Positions 1 to 8,136 are shown, counted from the first letter of the stretch. The stretch: DNA of 9,044 nucleotides from Paracoccaceae bacterium (GCA_003565055.1 PXDM01000296.1:1-9044), one strand, 5' to 3'. Made by a program: numbers and translations. The notes: generated by a model not told the origin, from the sequence alone.

Positions 1-420
1 CGCGTAAAGTTCTGATATCGAGTCAGATTTTCGGCGCGATCCGCCGGGGTGGATTCCACCTGGATTCCCCGGTGAAAGTGCCTGTCGCTAGCGAAATGCC
101 GCGCTCAGCCCCCCCGTATACGGATCAGCCCCGGGAGGAACCATGGGAGGGGGAGGCGCACTGCCTAGCGTGGCAAGCTGGCCCGAAAAGGGGGGCGCTC
201 CAAAGCGGTTAATCCTGTTACTTGCAGCGACGGGCCAAATAAATGCCTCCAAACAGCAGAGCATGTGGGCAAGTCTAGGGTGCAACGGGCTGGGAGCGGA
301 ATAACGCACGCGCAGCTTAGCTAACGCAGAAATTGGCGCAATGGCCACGGAACGGGCGCTAAAGGTGCTGACACCACATCGTATCGGAGTTGAAACAGAT
401 CATGGCGTTGCCGCACGCCA
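1..420. other. Left flank with no convincing gene
   Basis: No reading frame here looks real. A minus-strand frame at 88-348 would encode 86 residues of Pro/Ala-rich, low-complexity sequence with no recognisable family or ribosome-binding site. A plus-strand frame is open from base 3 to about 212 but has no start or known motif. The stretch contains a GC-rich nested inverted repeat at 44-72 and a hairpin at 402-421 beside the ATPase stop codon. It may be an intergenic remnant at the edge of the defence island, or debris of an unrecognised mobile element. I could not identify transposase residues or terminal repeats. Confidence 0.5.
44..72. repeat. Nested GC-rich inverted repeat
   Basis: CCGGGG at 44-49 is matched by CCCCGG at 67-72. 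Inside lies a second inverted repeat, GGTGG at 48-52 and CCACC at 56-60 around ATT. The octamer TGGATTCC also occurs twice as a direct repeat at 50-57 and 61-68. The structure could form a stem-loop on either strand. No T-run follows on either side, so it is not a standard intrinsic terminator. A recombination or insertion-sequence end is possible but not shown. Confidence 0.35.
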
Positions 421-421
421 T
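402..421 (-). terminator. Possible weak terminator hairpin at end of operon
   Basis: ATGGCGT at 402-408 and ACGCCAT at 415-421 form a 7-bp stem with a 6-nt loop. The stem touches the stop codon of the AAA_13 ATPase gene (421-423). On the minus strand the hairpin is followed by only a weak T-rich stretch (GATCTGTTTC), so the intrinsic terminator signature is poor. Its position at the operon's last stop codon is what makes it plausible. It might instead protect the 3' end of the mRNA. Confidence 0.3.
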
Positions 422-3048
422 CACGACACCCTATTCATTTTCCCACGCAAAGCCTCTGACCAGTCCTTCAAAATTTGAATATCGCGGATGATATCATCCG
501 GTTCCGGCGGTTCGGGATCGTGTCCTCTTGAGGCGTCGTGCGAATCGACGAAATCACAGCACTTTTTGAAGCCGCTCTGGAAGATTTGTACATCACATTT
601 CTCAAGCGCCGTGACGCGCTTTAGATCTCTCGTGTTGATGTAATCTCGGTGACGCATAATCACATTGGCAAATACGATATCTTCGAGTGCCCGCTCCCAC
701 GTCGCCCGCAACCGGCTGTAGAGCGAGGCGACCGCTACTTTGTAGCTTTCATCGTCATGCGATTCGTGTAGACGCTTGGCATCGCGCGCTTCCTTTTCCA
801 GCTTGTCGATCCGGTCGCGAATACTCGATGCTGTCCAAGGCAGGTCTTTGTTGACAATTCCAACAACATCTTGCCCTCGCGTTAGATGCGCGAGCGCAAT
901 AGGCGTATTCCGCTCTGTGGCTAGTTGCGCCAGATCATTCACGAAAATCATATCATGCGTGAAAACGATGACCTGCCGCACGCCGGCCTCGGTGGCGAGC
1001 CGCTTTGCCACTTTCGAACGCCAACGGTGATCAAGTGATGAAACCGGGTCATCGAATACGAGCGCAGAATGATGTGCGGCGTTCGCTAGCTCGGTCAGGT
1101 AAGAAGCGAGCGCTACACAGGTCTGCTCACCCTCGCTGAGCACGTCGTGCACCTTGGCTTTCGGGTTGGCGTAGAGCTTCACCTCATATTGCGGGGAACC
1201 AAATTTACCGCCCGACCGCACGACCTCTACCCGCACGCGGCTCCCAGCTAACTCAACTATTTCCTGCTGAAACCGGTCGCGCATCCGGGGCGTGATGAGA
1301 TTGTCGGCGATCTCGTTGCCAAGCCGTGTAATCGCTGTGGTAGCTGTCTCGCGAAGGCAGTCGTCAATCCGTTTCAGAGCCGCGAGCCGCTTTACTTCCT
1401 TCTCCGCTATCTCGACCAGCTCCCGGCTTTGCTTGCGGTCCTGCAAATCGGCCAGCTCATTTAGAACGGCCTCCCGCGCGGCTCCCCCGGACGCGTCATC
1501 CAATGATGCAGCGTAGGACCGCGTTTGCTCCGCTTCAGATTCTATGGCATCTGCTAAAGGCGCTAGCAGCAGGATGGGCACAGGAACTTCCGCACCGGCA
1601 AGCTGCGCAAGGGTTTGCCTCTGCACACACCGCGCAATAGCAATGTATCGCAGCACCCGCTTTGCCAGAGCAAAATTGCTGGCCCTCAACGCGCGGTACT
1701 GAGCCGAGACCTTATTGACGTGCGCGGTAAGAGCACGAAACTTCTCTTCGGCAGTCTTGAAAAGTTTCTCCGCCTCGGCGGCTTTGGTTTCAGTATCCTT
1801 TTTTATGAACTCCTCGAAACCGAGCATTCGTAGTGCTGCCGCGTCATCAATTGTCTGGTGGCACAGAACGCAGATATCGCCAGATTCCGGTGGGAAATCG
1901 ACGCCGTCATCGCGAGCCACCTTCGAGTAAGCGCGCGCTGATTCCCAGAGCGTCCGCCAGACGCTCTCGCCTACACCTTCCAGCGCCAAGCCAGAGAACG
2001 CCTCATTCGCAGCCGTGTTTGCTGCGCTTCGCGCATCGCTGGCACTCTTCTTGAGCGACAAGAGCGCCTGAATAGCCTCTTCGCTGAGTGCTTGCTCAAG
2101 GCGTGAGAGATAGGCGTTCAACTGATCGAGTTGGATGGCGTACTCACGCTGCGAACGTGCCGCCACTGCCGGGTCCTGAGCGAGGTCAGCTTTCAGCTTG
2201 GCAAGACGGGCCTCGTCACTCTCGGAGAATGGGGCTTTAGGCTCAATAGTGGCGATATTGGTGTTGTGGCTAAGTGAGGAAAGGGCTTTGCCAAGCGCAG
2301 AACGACTTGACCAGATCGGGTTCGTGAAGGCGGCGTTGCGCTGCTGTTCCAGTGTATGCTTTTCTGCCGTGAGCTTCGTCTTTATGTCCTGGCAGACACC
2401 CGCGAGATCATCTGGGATATCAAGACCGAAGGGGCGAAACCAGACCTCGTTCTTCTTTTGAACGTGCACCGAAGCCGCCTCACGGTCAAAAACCGTGATG
2501 GCCGAAAGCACTTCGGCGGCTTCATCGTCGTTCTTCCACGAGATGGCTTCGCTCGTTCCGCCCCCGCGAGATATGTTCAACTCGGCACTGGCCGTGCCGG
2601 TGGGCGGCGCACTGTATACGTCGGGCATGATTTCCCCAGCGTGGCGTGAGCGGCAGGCATTTTTGAGAATGCGTGTGTAGCCGGATTTGCCTGTGCCGTT
2701 TTGGCCATACACGATGGTCAGGCCGTTTTTCTCGAACTCTAAAGTTTGCCCGCTTGCGAGTTGATTGACCCCGGTGACATCCGCAATCCCCAGGAGAGAA
2801 ACTGATTCTCCGGCTCCTGGATCAACGGGAAGGTGATCCTTCGAGAGCGGTTGCGCCTTAAGCGTGACCGACGGGTCTCCATGCTCCTTCTTGCAGAGCA
2901 GCAAAATCTCTCTCAGCGCATCTTCACCGGGGTATCCGCTCAGAACGATACGTCGCAGTGCATCTCGCTGCCAAAGCGGACGGTTCTGCGACCACTTCAA
3001 AATCGTGTTCAGCACCGTGTCGGTGCGCTCAGGTATCGCATCACTCAT
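421..3048 (-). CDS. AAA_13 (RloC/PrrC-type) ABC-like ATPase with coiled coils and CxxC
   Basis: This 875-aa protein is an SMC/Rad50-like P-loop ATPase of the AAA_13 family. Visible parts: an N-terminal helical region (1-60, with WSQNRPLWQRDALRR) usual in this subfamily; Walker A GQNGTGKS (115-122); long predicted coiled coils (about 215-345 and 410-565) flanking a CVLC pair (C393, C396) that resembles a zinc hook; ABC signature LSEGEQ (637-642); Walker B ALVFDDP (662-668) followed by SSLD; and an H-loop His698. All ATPase motifs look intact. The C-terminus has R781-x3-E785 and H837, which resembles the Arg-Glu-His anticodon-nuclease triad of PrrC and RloC; this assignment is inference. The start is the ATG at 3046-3048, overlapping the upstream stop as ATGA, so translation is probably coupled. 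It is the last gene of the restriction-modification operon. PrrC and RloC guard or supplement restriction systems by cleaving tRNA, and a similar effector role is suggested. A non-nuclease DNA-end sensor is the main alternative. Confidence 0.88.
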   Translation of the reverse strand: MSDAIPERTDTVLNTILKWSQNRPLWQRDALRRIVLSGYPGEDALREILLLCKKEHGDPSVTLKAQPLSKDHLPVDPGAGESVSLLGIADVTGVNQLASGQTLEFEKNGLTIVYGQNGTGKSGYTRILKNACRSRHAGEIMPDVYSAPPTGTASAELNISRGGGTSEAISWKNDDEAAEVLSAITVFDREAASVHVQKKNEVWFRPFGLDIPDDLAGVCQDIKTKLTAEKHTLEQQRNAAFTNPIWSSRSALGKALSSLSHNTNIATIEPKAPFSESDEARLAKLKADLAQDPAVAARSQREYAIQLDQLNAYLSRLEQALSEEAIQALLSLKKSASDARSAANTAANEAFSGLALEGVGESVWRTLWESARAYSKVARDDGVDFPPESGDICVLCHQTIDDAAALRMLGFEEFIKKDTETKAAEAEKLFKTAEEKFRALTAHVNKVSAQYRALRASNFALAKRVLRYIAIARCVQRQTLAQLAGAEVPVPILLLAPLADAIESEAEQTRSYAASLDDASGGAAREAVLNELADLQDRKQSRELVEIAEKEVKRLAALKRIDDCLRETATTAITRLGNEIADNLITPRMRDRFQQEIVELAGSRVRVEVVRSGGKFGSPQYEVKLYANPKAKVHDVLSEGEQTCVALASYLTELANAAHHSALVFDDPVSSLDHRWRSKVAKRLATEAGVRQVIVFTHDMIFVNDLAQLATERNTPIALAHLTRGQDVVGIVNKDLPWTASSIRDRIDKLEKEARDAKRLHESHDDESYKVAVASLYSRLRATWERALEDIVFANVIMRHRDYINTRDLKRVTALEKCDVQIFQSGFKKCCDFVDSHDASRGHDPEPPEPDDIIRDIQILKDWSEALRGKMNRVS

Positions 3049-6000
3049 GAGGGCGCCGGTACCGATTCGATAATTTCTGCATCATCGTCTGACAGGCCGA
3101 ACGCCGCGCTCACCTGGCGCTGTAGCTGCGCCCGTGCATCATTGGCCGCGCGCTCGCGCCGTGTCCGTTCATGGGGAGTGCGCGCCGCATTCAATGCTTT
3201 GAGCGCGTTCACCACTCTTTCGGCTTGCTGTTCGATTGCAGCCTTGGCGGCCTGATCCTGAGGTACAGGGATCGGCAAGTCTCTAATGAACTGCTTGCCG
3301 TGGGAATAATACCCACCCCTGAATACACTGGTATTCGTGCGAATCATCGCCTCACAAAGCGGGTGGTTCAGAACGGCTAGCAGATAGAGCGTCGAGACCG
3401 GCGCATCATCTTTGGCACGGATCATGTAATACGGGCCGTTACCGCCACCGGTGATAATCGTGTTCGTCTCGTCATAGGCGTAACGCGGCTCGCGTGAGAG
3501 GACGGGCAGGATGATTTTCGGGCTGTCGAACTTCGTCAGGCTTTGCGAGCGCCCATACTGATAGAATTGCCGCTCCTCCGCCGTGCCGCCGACAACATTG
3601 CGGCCTTCGAGGGTTTCGCGCCGCGCGCTCAGATATTCCATGCAATGCGGGTAGTCGGCTGCCATTTCATCGGGCTGCAACAGCCGGGCGCGCAACTTGC
3701 CTTTTGGCGTGGTCACCAACTCGTAAGGGAAGATCATCCAGGCGTTGGCCACTGGTTGGCCAAACGCTTCGAGCCGTGCATCATGAAGGCAGGGGCGAAG
3801 GATGCCACGCTCGATCTGCCATTCGCGCTCGTTCCACTCTATCCAGATATAATCATCATCAGAGCGTGTGGGGCGCAGGAAATAGATTTCATCGGCGCTG
3901 GTCTGAACGCCCACCTCAATATTGGCCAGCGTTTCCAGTCTGCCCGGCACTTCGCCTTTGATCCGCGCGAAGAGTGCCCGCACATCCTCCTGGCCGAATG
4001 TCCAAGCCTCGTCATTCAGCTCTGCGGCGGGAATGGTCGAGATCACACCCGTCCGGCCATAGCGCCACTCCTCCAGCGGCCCGGCTTCCTCCACACGAAC
4101 CGTCTCACAGCCAGTGCGATCCATGACGAGGATGCAGGTATAGTTGGACGTGCCTTGTCCAAAGACGGGCTTCACCCCGAAATTCACGATCTCTTCCAAA
4201 ACCGGCGCGCGGGTCAGAAGACTACGCAGCGCCCGCCCGGACCGTATCGTCATGAATTTGTTGGGGACTATAACGCCGACGCGGCCCTGATCTTTGACCA
4301 GCGCCAGCGAGCGCTCGATGAACAAGGCGTATTTGTCGAAATTGTCTTGCCGCGCCGTGCTGTAGGGCGAGCCCGCCGCATGGTAGAAAGCCGCCTCTTC
4401 CGGCGAGTAGGTCACCATGTTCTGAATGCGGATATAGGGCGGGTTGCCCACCACCACATCAAAGCCGCCAGCGGCCATTTCGTCAGCAAACTCGTCTTCC
4501 CAACGAAATGGATTGATCGCATCATGCAACGGCGCTGGCAGCGGCCCGCATGCGGCTTCCCATTCCTGGGTGCTCACAAGAGAGTTGCCGCAGCGAATAT
4601 GGCTATCGAGTTCCGGGAGCGCGGCATGCTTCTTCTGCCGTACATAATCCTTGAGCGCTGCCTCGCTTTCATCCTCGATGAGCTTGAGCAGCAAGCTGAA
4701 CTGCGCCACTTCGACTGCGTTGGGATCGATATCGACGCCGCGTAGATGCGCTAGCAAGATGCGGCGCTTCTCATCGAAAGTCAGCCGCCAGATATTCTCA
4801 CCGGCTTGATATATTGCGGTGCCTGCATGCTTCTCCGTGCCGTCCGCCACATACCAATCCAGATAGTGACCGAGCAGGAAGTCGTAGGCCGAGAGCAAAA
4901 AGATGCCGGAGCCGCAGCACGTATCGACCAGCGTGAAGGCCGAAAGCTCTTGCGGCGAGCGGCCAGCAAGGAGCGGGCCGAGAGTGCGGGCAACAATAGC
5001 ATCAGCGATGAAGCTCGGAGTGGGCACAACGCCCCCGCTTTCGCGAATCTCCGGCTTGCTGGTGATGGTGACAGCACCATCCTCCACCACGATCACTTCA
5101 CCGAGGAATTGCTCATAGATTTCCCCTAGCACCTCGGTTTCGACCACAGCGAAAGTGTAGGGGCTGAGCGGATAATACAGCTCCGCAATGATACCTTGCA
5201 GCACATCGTCACTGATCCGTATCCCCAGCGGATCATCATCAATCAAGCGAAAGAGCCCTGAATCGTAAAATTCATCCGCACGGCGCAGGACATCCATGAG
5301 CGCATCAAAGGTGGCGCTGCCATCAAGGTTTTTGAGCGTTTCGTATTTCTCGATCTTGCGATCTTCGCAAATCCGCAGAAAGACTATGCGCGAGAGAAAA
5401 AGTTGAACCCCGTAGGTCAGCTCTTCGGAGCTGAGGCCGGGCGTGTTCTCGTGGATATCGGCGGCGAGGCGGGCGCGCCAATCACGAACTTGATTCAGAA
5501 AGAAATCGTCAAACTGCTGCGCGCCATGGCGCGTCGTATCAATGGCAAAGCGCCGGTCGAACGCGCCCGAAAGCACGCTTTCTTGCGAAAGCAGTGACCA
5601 TAGTTCATCAAACCGTGCCTCGAATTCCTCATAGCCGAACAGATGCAGTCTCGCGACATGCGCCTCGTCGGTCTCGACTGGCACCGATTTACAATCATAA
5701 ATGGCGAGCTGATGAAAATTGGTAACAACCGAGATCGGCAAGCTGGCCGAATACCCGTAGCGTCGCGTCTGAAACGCAGGGGCGCGATCACGATCAATTC
5801 GGACGCTAGGTTTCTTCGCTTCAACGAAAATCTTGCGCTGGCGCGCAAGTCGAAGCTCATAATCTGGCCGCTTGGACAGCCGCTCTTCCCCAACTTCGAC
5901 GGTCGCCTCTTCGATCACCTCACGGTAGATCAGCGGCAGGGCACGCCGGTTGTGAACGTCCCATCCGAAGGCTTCAAGGAGCGGGGTTATGAACTCGGTG

Positions 6001-6158
6001 CGAGCCTGAGTTTCGTTGTACCCGGCATCGCGGTAGTCGGCCTCGTTCAGACGGAAGCGCCGGGCCAGCTCGGCCACGCGCGCGCGGGCTTGTTCTTTCG
6101 CTTCATCACCATGAGGCGCGGCGGGAGCTGCGGTTCCGGCTTGCCCATCATCACTCAT
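3045..6158 (-). CDS. Type IIG-like restriction-modification enzyme (HsdR_N nuclease + Eco57I-class adenine methyltransferase)
   Basis: This single-chain enzyme probably cleaves and methylates DNA at its own target. From the start I prefer it has 1037 aa. The N-terminal HsdR_N-type region (about 40-165) carries the PD-(D/E)XK signature P98-D99...E113-A-K115, so the nuclease looks intact. A helical connector follows (about 200-360). The methyltransferase has GGVVPTP (375-381), motif I DTCCGSG (412-418), motif II VDIDP (475-479), CGNSL (523-527) and the catalytic NPPY (572-575), which marks N6-adenine methylation. A C-terminal target-recognition region (about 740-965) ends with an R/E/A-rich helical tail. 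A longer frame opens at 6245, but the ATG at 6156-6158 has a GGAG-type site 7 bases upstream and gives an ATGA overlap with the preceding stop. Size and layout match R.Eco57I (about 1000 aa), with the M.Eco57I-like partner upstream. The exact recognition sequence cannot be read from the protein. Confidence 0.9.
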   Translation of the reverse strand: MSDDGQAGTAAPAAPHGDEAKEQARARVAELARRFRLNEADYRDAGYNETQARTEFITPLLEAFGWDVHNRRALPLIYREVIEEATVEVGEERLSKRPDYELRLARQRKIFVEAKKPSVRIDRDRAPAFQTRRYGYSASLPISVVTNFHQLAIYDCKSVPVETDEAHVARLHLFGYEEFEARFDELWSLLSQESVLSGAFDRRFAIDTTRHGAQQFDDFFLNQVRDWRARLAADIHENTPGLSSEELTYGVQLFLSRIVFLRICEDRKIEKYETLKNLDGSATFDALMDVLRRADEFYDSGLFRLIDDDPLGIRISDDVLQGIIAELYYPLSPYTFAVVETEVLGEIYEQFLGEVIVVEDGAVTITSKPEIRESGGVVPTPSFIADAIVARTLGPLLAGRSPQELSAFTLVDTCCGSGIFLLSAYDFLLGHYLDWYVADGTEKHAGTAIYQAGENIWRLTFDEKRRILLAHLRGVDIDPNAVEVAQFSLLLKLIEDESEAALKDYVRQKKHAALPELDSHIRCGNSLVSTQEWEAACGPLPAPLHDAINPFRWEDEFADEMAAGGFDVVVGNPPYIRIQNMVTYSPEEAAFYHAAGSPYSTARQDNFDKYALFIERSLALVKDQGRVGVIVPNKFMTIRSGRALRSLLTRAPVLEEIVNFGVKPVFGQGTSNYTCILVMDRTGCETVRVEEAGPLEEWRYGRTGVISTIPAAELNDEAWTFGQEDVRALFARIKGEVPGRLETLANIEVGVQTSADEIYFLRPTRSDDDYIWIEWNEREWQIERGILRPCLHDARLEAFGQPVANAWMIFPYELVTTPKGKLRARLLQPDEMAADYPHCMEYLSARRETLEGRNVVGGTAEERQFYQYGRSQSLTKFDSPKIILPVLSREPRYAYDETNTIITGGGNGPYYMIRAKDDAPVSTLYLLAVLNHPLCEAMIRTNTSVFRGGYYSHGKQFIRDLPIPVPQDQAAKAAIEQQAERVVNALKALNAARTPHERTRRERAANDARAQLQRQVSAAFGLSDDDAEIIESVPAPS

Positions 6159-7912
6159 CCCTGGCTCCGCGTTCTTCTCCCGGCGCGGCGGCGTCCAAGC
6201 CGCCGGTTTCGCATCTTCTCCCAGATGTCGCGCAGCATTGCGCATTCGGCCTTCGAGAGCCCGACTTGCTGCATCAAGACGCGGCGGTTGTTCTCTTCAA
6301 GAACGGTCTCAAGCCGCCCGGCGCGGATCAATGCATCGCATTCTTCGAGCGGCATGGCATCGCCAAGTGTTGCTGGCATGAGCAGCTTTTCTGCTTCGGT
6401 CGGCTCCAGTTCCAGAACGCCGCCGCCATAGCTGCGTCCTTCGATTTCTGCCGATGCCGCCGTCAAATAGCTGTAGCTATTGGCGACAATGGTACGCGGA
6501 TCAGCGCCGTGGCTTCGCATCCGGTGAATCGTATCGGTTGCCGTCGCTTCGGCCTCATTGAGAACGATGCGAGGAAAGTCGTAAATCTGGCGGAAAACAA
6601 AGGCATCGGGCACGTAGACCGATGGCACTGCGTACCAAGGTGTGCGCACCGAGCACTTGTAACCCTTGTGCACATCTCGGCTTTCGCCGAGCCGGATATA
6701 GCTCGCAAGCGCGCCTTTGGGTTTCGTGCCGTTGATCGGTGCGAGATGCAAAAGATGCACCCTTTGATCCTCAGCGGCGAGCATCCGCCAACCGTCAGCA
6801 TCGACTGTCGCGCCTTCCAGATGGGCAGAACGCCCAATCAGCGGCATCGTATAGCCTTGCAGGCCAAGTTCCTTGACCTCGCTTTCGCGCAGCACAAAAA
6901 ACTGGTTCTTCCCCGTCACAACCCCGACATTCACCGAAGCATATTTGCCGAGCTCAGTCGTGCTCCCACCGGCACGTAGCGCGCGCATGAAGGAAATTTC
7001 TTCCGCGTTCAGGAAATATTTCAGCCATTTCTCGCTGTCATGGCAGACCGTTTTGGGGGATGCGCCGCGCAACACCTCGCGCGGTGTGTGCTTGACGATG
7101 TCGGCGACCGAGTCGCTTTCCGTCAGATTGACCTTGCACGGATTGCTCGTGGAAGGCGCGGGGCGCGCTTCATCAGCGAGCAGGAGCAGCACTTCCTGCT
7201 CAGCCTTCTCAAAGAACAACTCGTTGCACGCAATGAGATCGACGCGACCAAACCGGTCGGTCAAAAACGAGCGCAATTGCGCCGCGTAACTTACCTGCAA
7301 AAGCTCGGCAGGAAGCACGAGCGCCATGCGCCCGCCTTCCTTGAGCGCCGCTGCCGCTGCAACAACGAAGGGAACCCAGATATTTGTCAGGCGGTTTGGC
7401 GAGAGCCCTTGCCCATGCATGATGTCCATCGCTCGGCTGCGATGGGGCTCCGGAAAGCTCTGATAGCGAATGAAGGGCGGATTGCCAACCACCGCATCAA
7501 ATTCCGGACGGTCCGGGCGGCTCCACCACGCAAAGAAATCACTATTCACTACAACATCATCAGCACGCATGCCCAAGCCATCCTTGAGACGCATGCGGGC
7601 TTTATCAGCCTCGTCCGGTATGATTTCGATTCCGCGCAAATGGTTCGCGCGCGCAGGGCCTTTTGCGCCGAGCGCTTCCAGGCGCGCACTCGCCGCCTCA
7701 AGGAAGGATCCGTCGCCGCAACTTGGCTCAAGAACCATTTCTTCTGCATCGCGGATTGCCCAAGCGCAGAGCCAGCGCGCCAACTCACCAGAGGTATAGT
7801 AGCCGCCGCGCAGCTTGTCGGCGTCAAGTTTGGTAAAGCGCCCACTATGGGTCCGATTGGGCGTTTCCTTGGCCAAAGAATCGACCGCAATGCTGCTCGT
7901 ATGCTCGTTCAT
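6155..7912 (-). CDS. Eco57I/TaqI-class N6-adenine DNA methyltransferase
   Basis: This 585-aa enzyme is predicted to transfer a methyl group from S-adenosylmethionine to adenine N6, protecting host sites from the downstream nuclease. Visible motifs in gamma-class order: motif X-like GGYYT (36-40), motif I LEPSCGDGSFL (61-71), motif II around E96, NSDFF (123-127), catalytic NPPF (144-147) and GGRMALVLPAEL (193-204). The C-terminal half (about 320-515, with VNVGVVTGKNQFF and GGGVLELEP) looks like a target-recognition domain, so it should read DNA without a partner. There is no nuclease motif. It is slightly longer than M.Eco57I (about 540 aa) and ends in an Arg-rich tail (569-582). Its ATG overlaps the RHH stop as ATGA (7909-7912), with a GTGGGG purine-rich site upstream, and its own stop overlaps the next gene in the same way. 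It could be an orphan-type methylase, but its position makes it the cognate modification enzyme. Confidence 0.9.
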   Translation of the reverse strand: MNEHTSSIAVDSLAKETPNRTHSGRFTKLDADKLRGGYYTSGELARWLCAWAIRDAEEMVLEPSCGDGSFLEAASARLEALGAKGPARANHLRGIEIIPDEADKARMRLKDGLGMRADDVVVNSDFFAWWSRPDRPEFDAVVGNPPFIRYQSFPEPHRSRAMDIMHGQGLSPNRLTNIWVPFVVAAAAALKEGGRMALVLPAELLQVSYAAQLRSFLTDRFGRVDLIACNELFFEKAEQEVLLLLADEARPAPSTSNPCKVNLTESDSVADIVKHTPREVLRGASPKTVCHDSEKWLKYFLNAEEISFMRALRAGGSTTELGKYASVNVGVVTGKNQFFVLRESEVKELGLQGYTMPLIGRSAHLEGATVDADGWRMLAAEDQRVHLLHLAPINGTKPKGALASYIRLGESRDVHKGYKCSVRTPWYAVPSVYVPDAFVFRQIYDFPRIVLNEAEATATDTIHRMRSHGADPRTIVANSYSYLTAASAEIEGRSYGGGVLELEPTEAEKLLMPATLGDAMPLEECDALIRAGRLETVLEENNRRVLMQQVGLSKAECAMLRDIWEKMRNRRLGRRRAGRRTRSQG

Positions 7913-8112
7913 CGGTCATGCCCCACTCGCAACAAAGGCTGTTCATCGCGAAGCAGGCGTTCAATAGCCTCCCGGACCACCCAAGCCACAGAGACTTTGT
8001 TCTTCTCTGCTATTTCTGTCAGCTCCGTGTGCTGCGCTTCGGTTAAGCTGACCGAAAGGCGATGTGACGCTTTGGGAGGAATCTTCTTTTTGACGGTTGG
8101 CGGCATGGTCAT
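7909..8112 (-). CDS. Ribbon-helix-helix (CopG/Arc-type) transcriptional regulator
   Basis: This 67-aa protein has the RHH pattern: a basic N-terminal arm (KKKIPPK, 8-14), a single beta strand (HRLSVSL, 17-23), helix A (24-39) and helix B starting SVAWVVREAIERLL (41-54). RHH proteins dimerise and bind operator DNA through the paired beta strands. It is the first gene of the operon and overlaps the methyltransferase start by four bases, so it probably autoregulates the unit, much as C proteins control other restriction systems. The start is uncertain: ATGs at 8110-8112 and 8104-8106 are both possible and neither has a strong ribosome-binding site (a GGGA lies 4 or 10 bases upstream). It could also be an antitoxin-like protein that binds a partner, but no toxin gene is adjacent. 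Confidence 0.8.
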   Translation of the reverse strand: MTMPPTVKKKIPPKASHRLSVSLTEAQHTELTEIAEKNKVSVAWVVREAIERLLRDEQPLLRVGHDR

Positions 8113-8136
8113 CGAATCCCAATTTGCACCATGCTA

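Noticed and set aside
88..348. 86-residue minus-strand frame in the left flank
   Set aside because: It is Pro/Ala-rich and low-complexity, with no ribosome-binding site and no known motif, so it is not reported as a gene.
3543..4745. 400-residue plus-strand open frame
   Set aside because: It lies wholly antisense to the methyltransferase part of the type IIG-like gene, which has clear conserved motifs. The translation is low in recognisable structure and typical of antisense frames in GC-rich coding DNA.
5643..6431. 262-residue plus-strand open frame across the methyltransferase/type IIG junction
   Set aside because: It is an antisense frame over two well-supported genes, with a Ser/Arg-rich end and no family resemblance.
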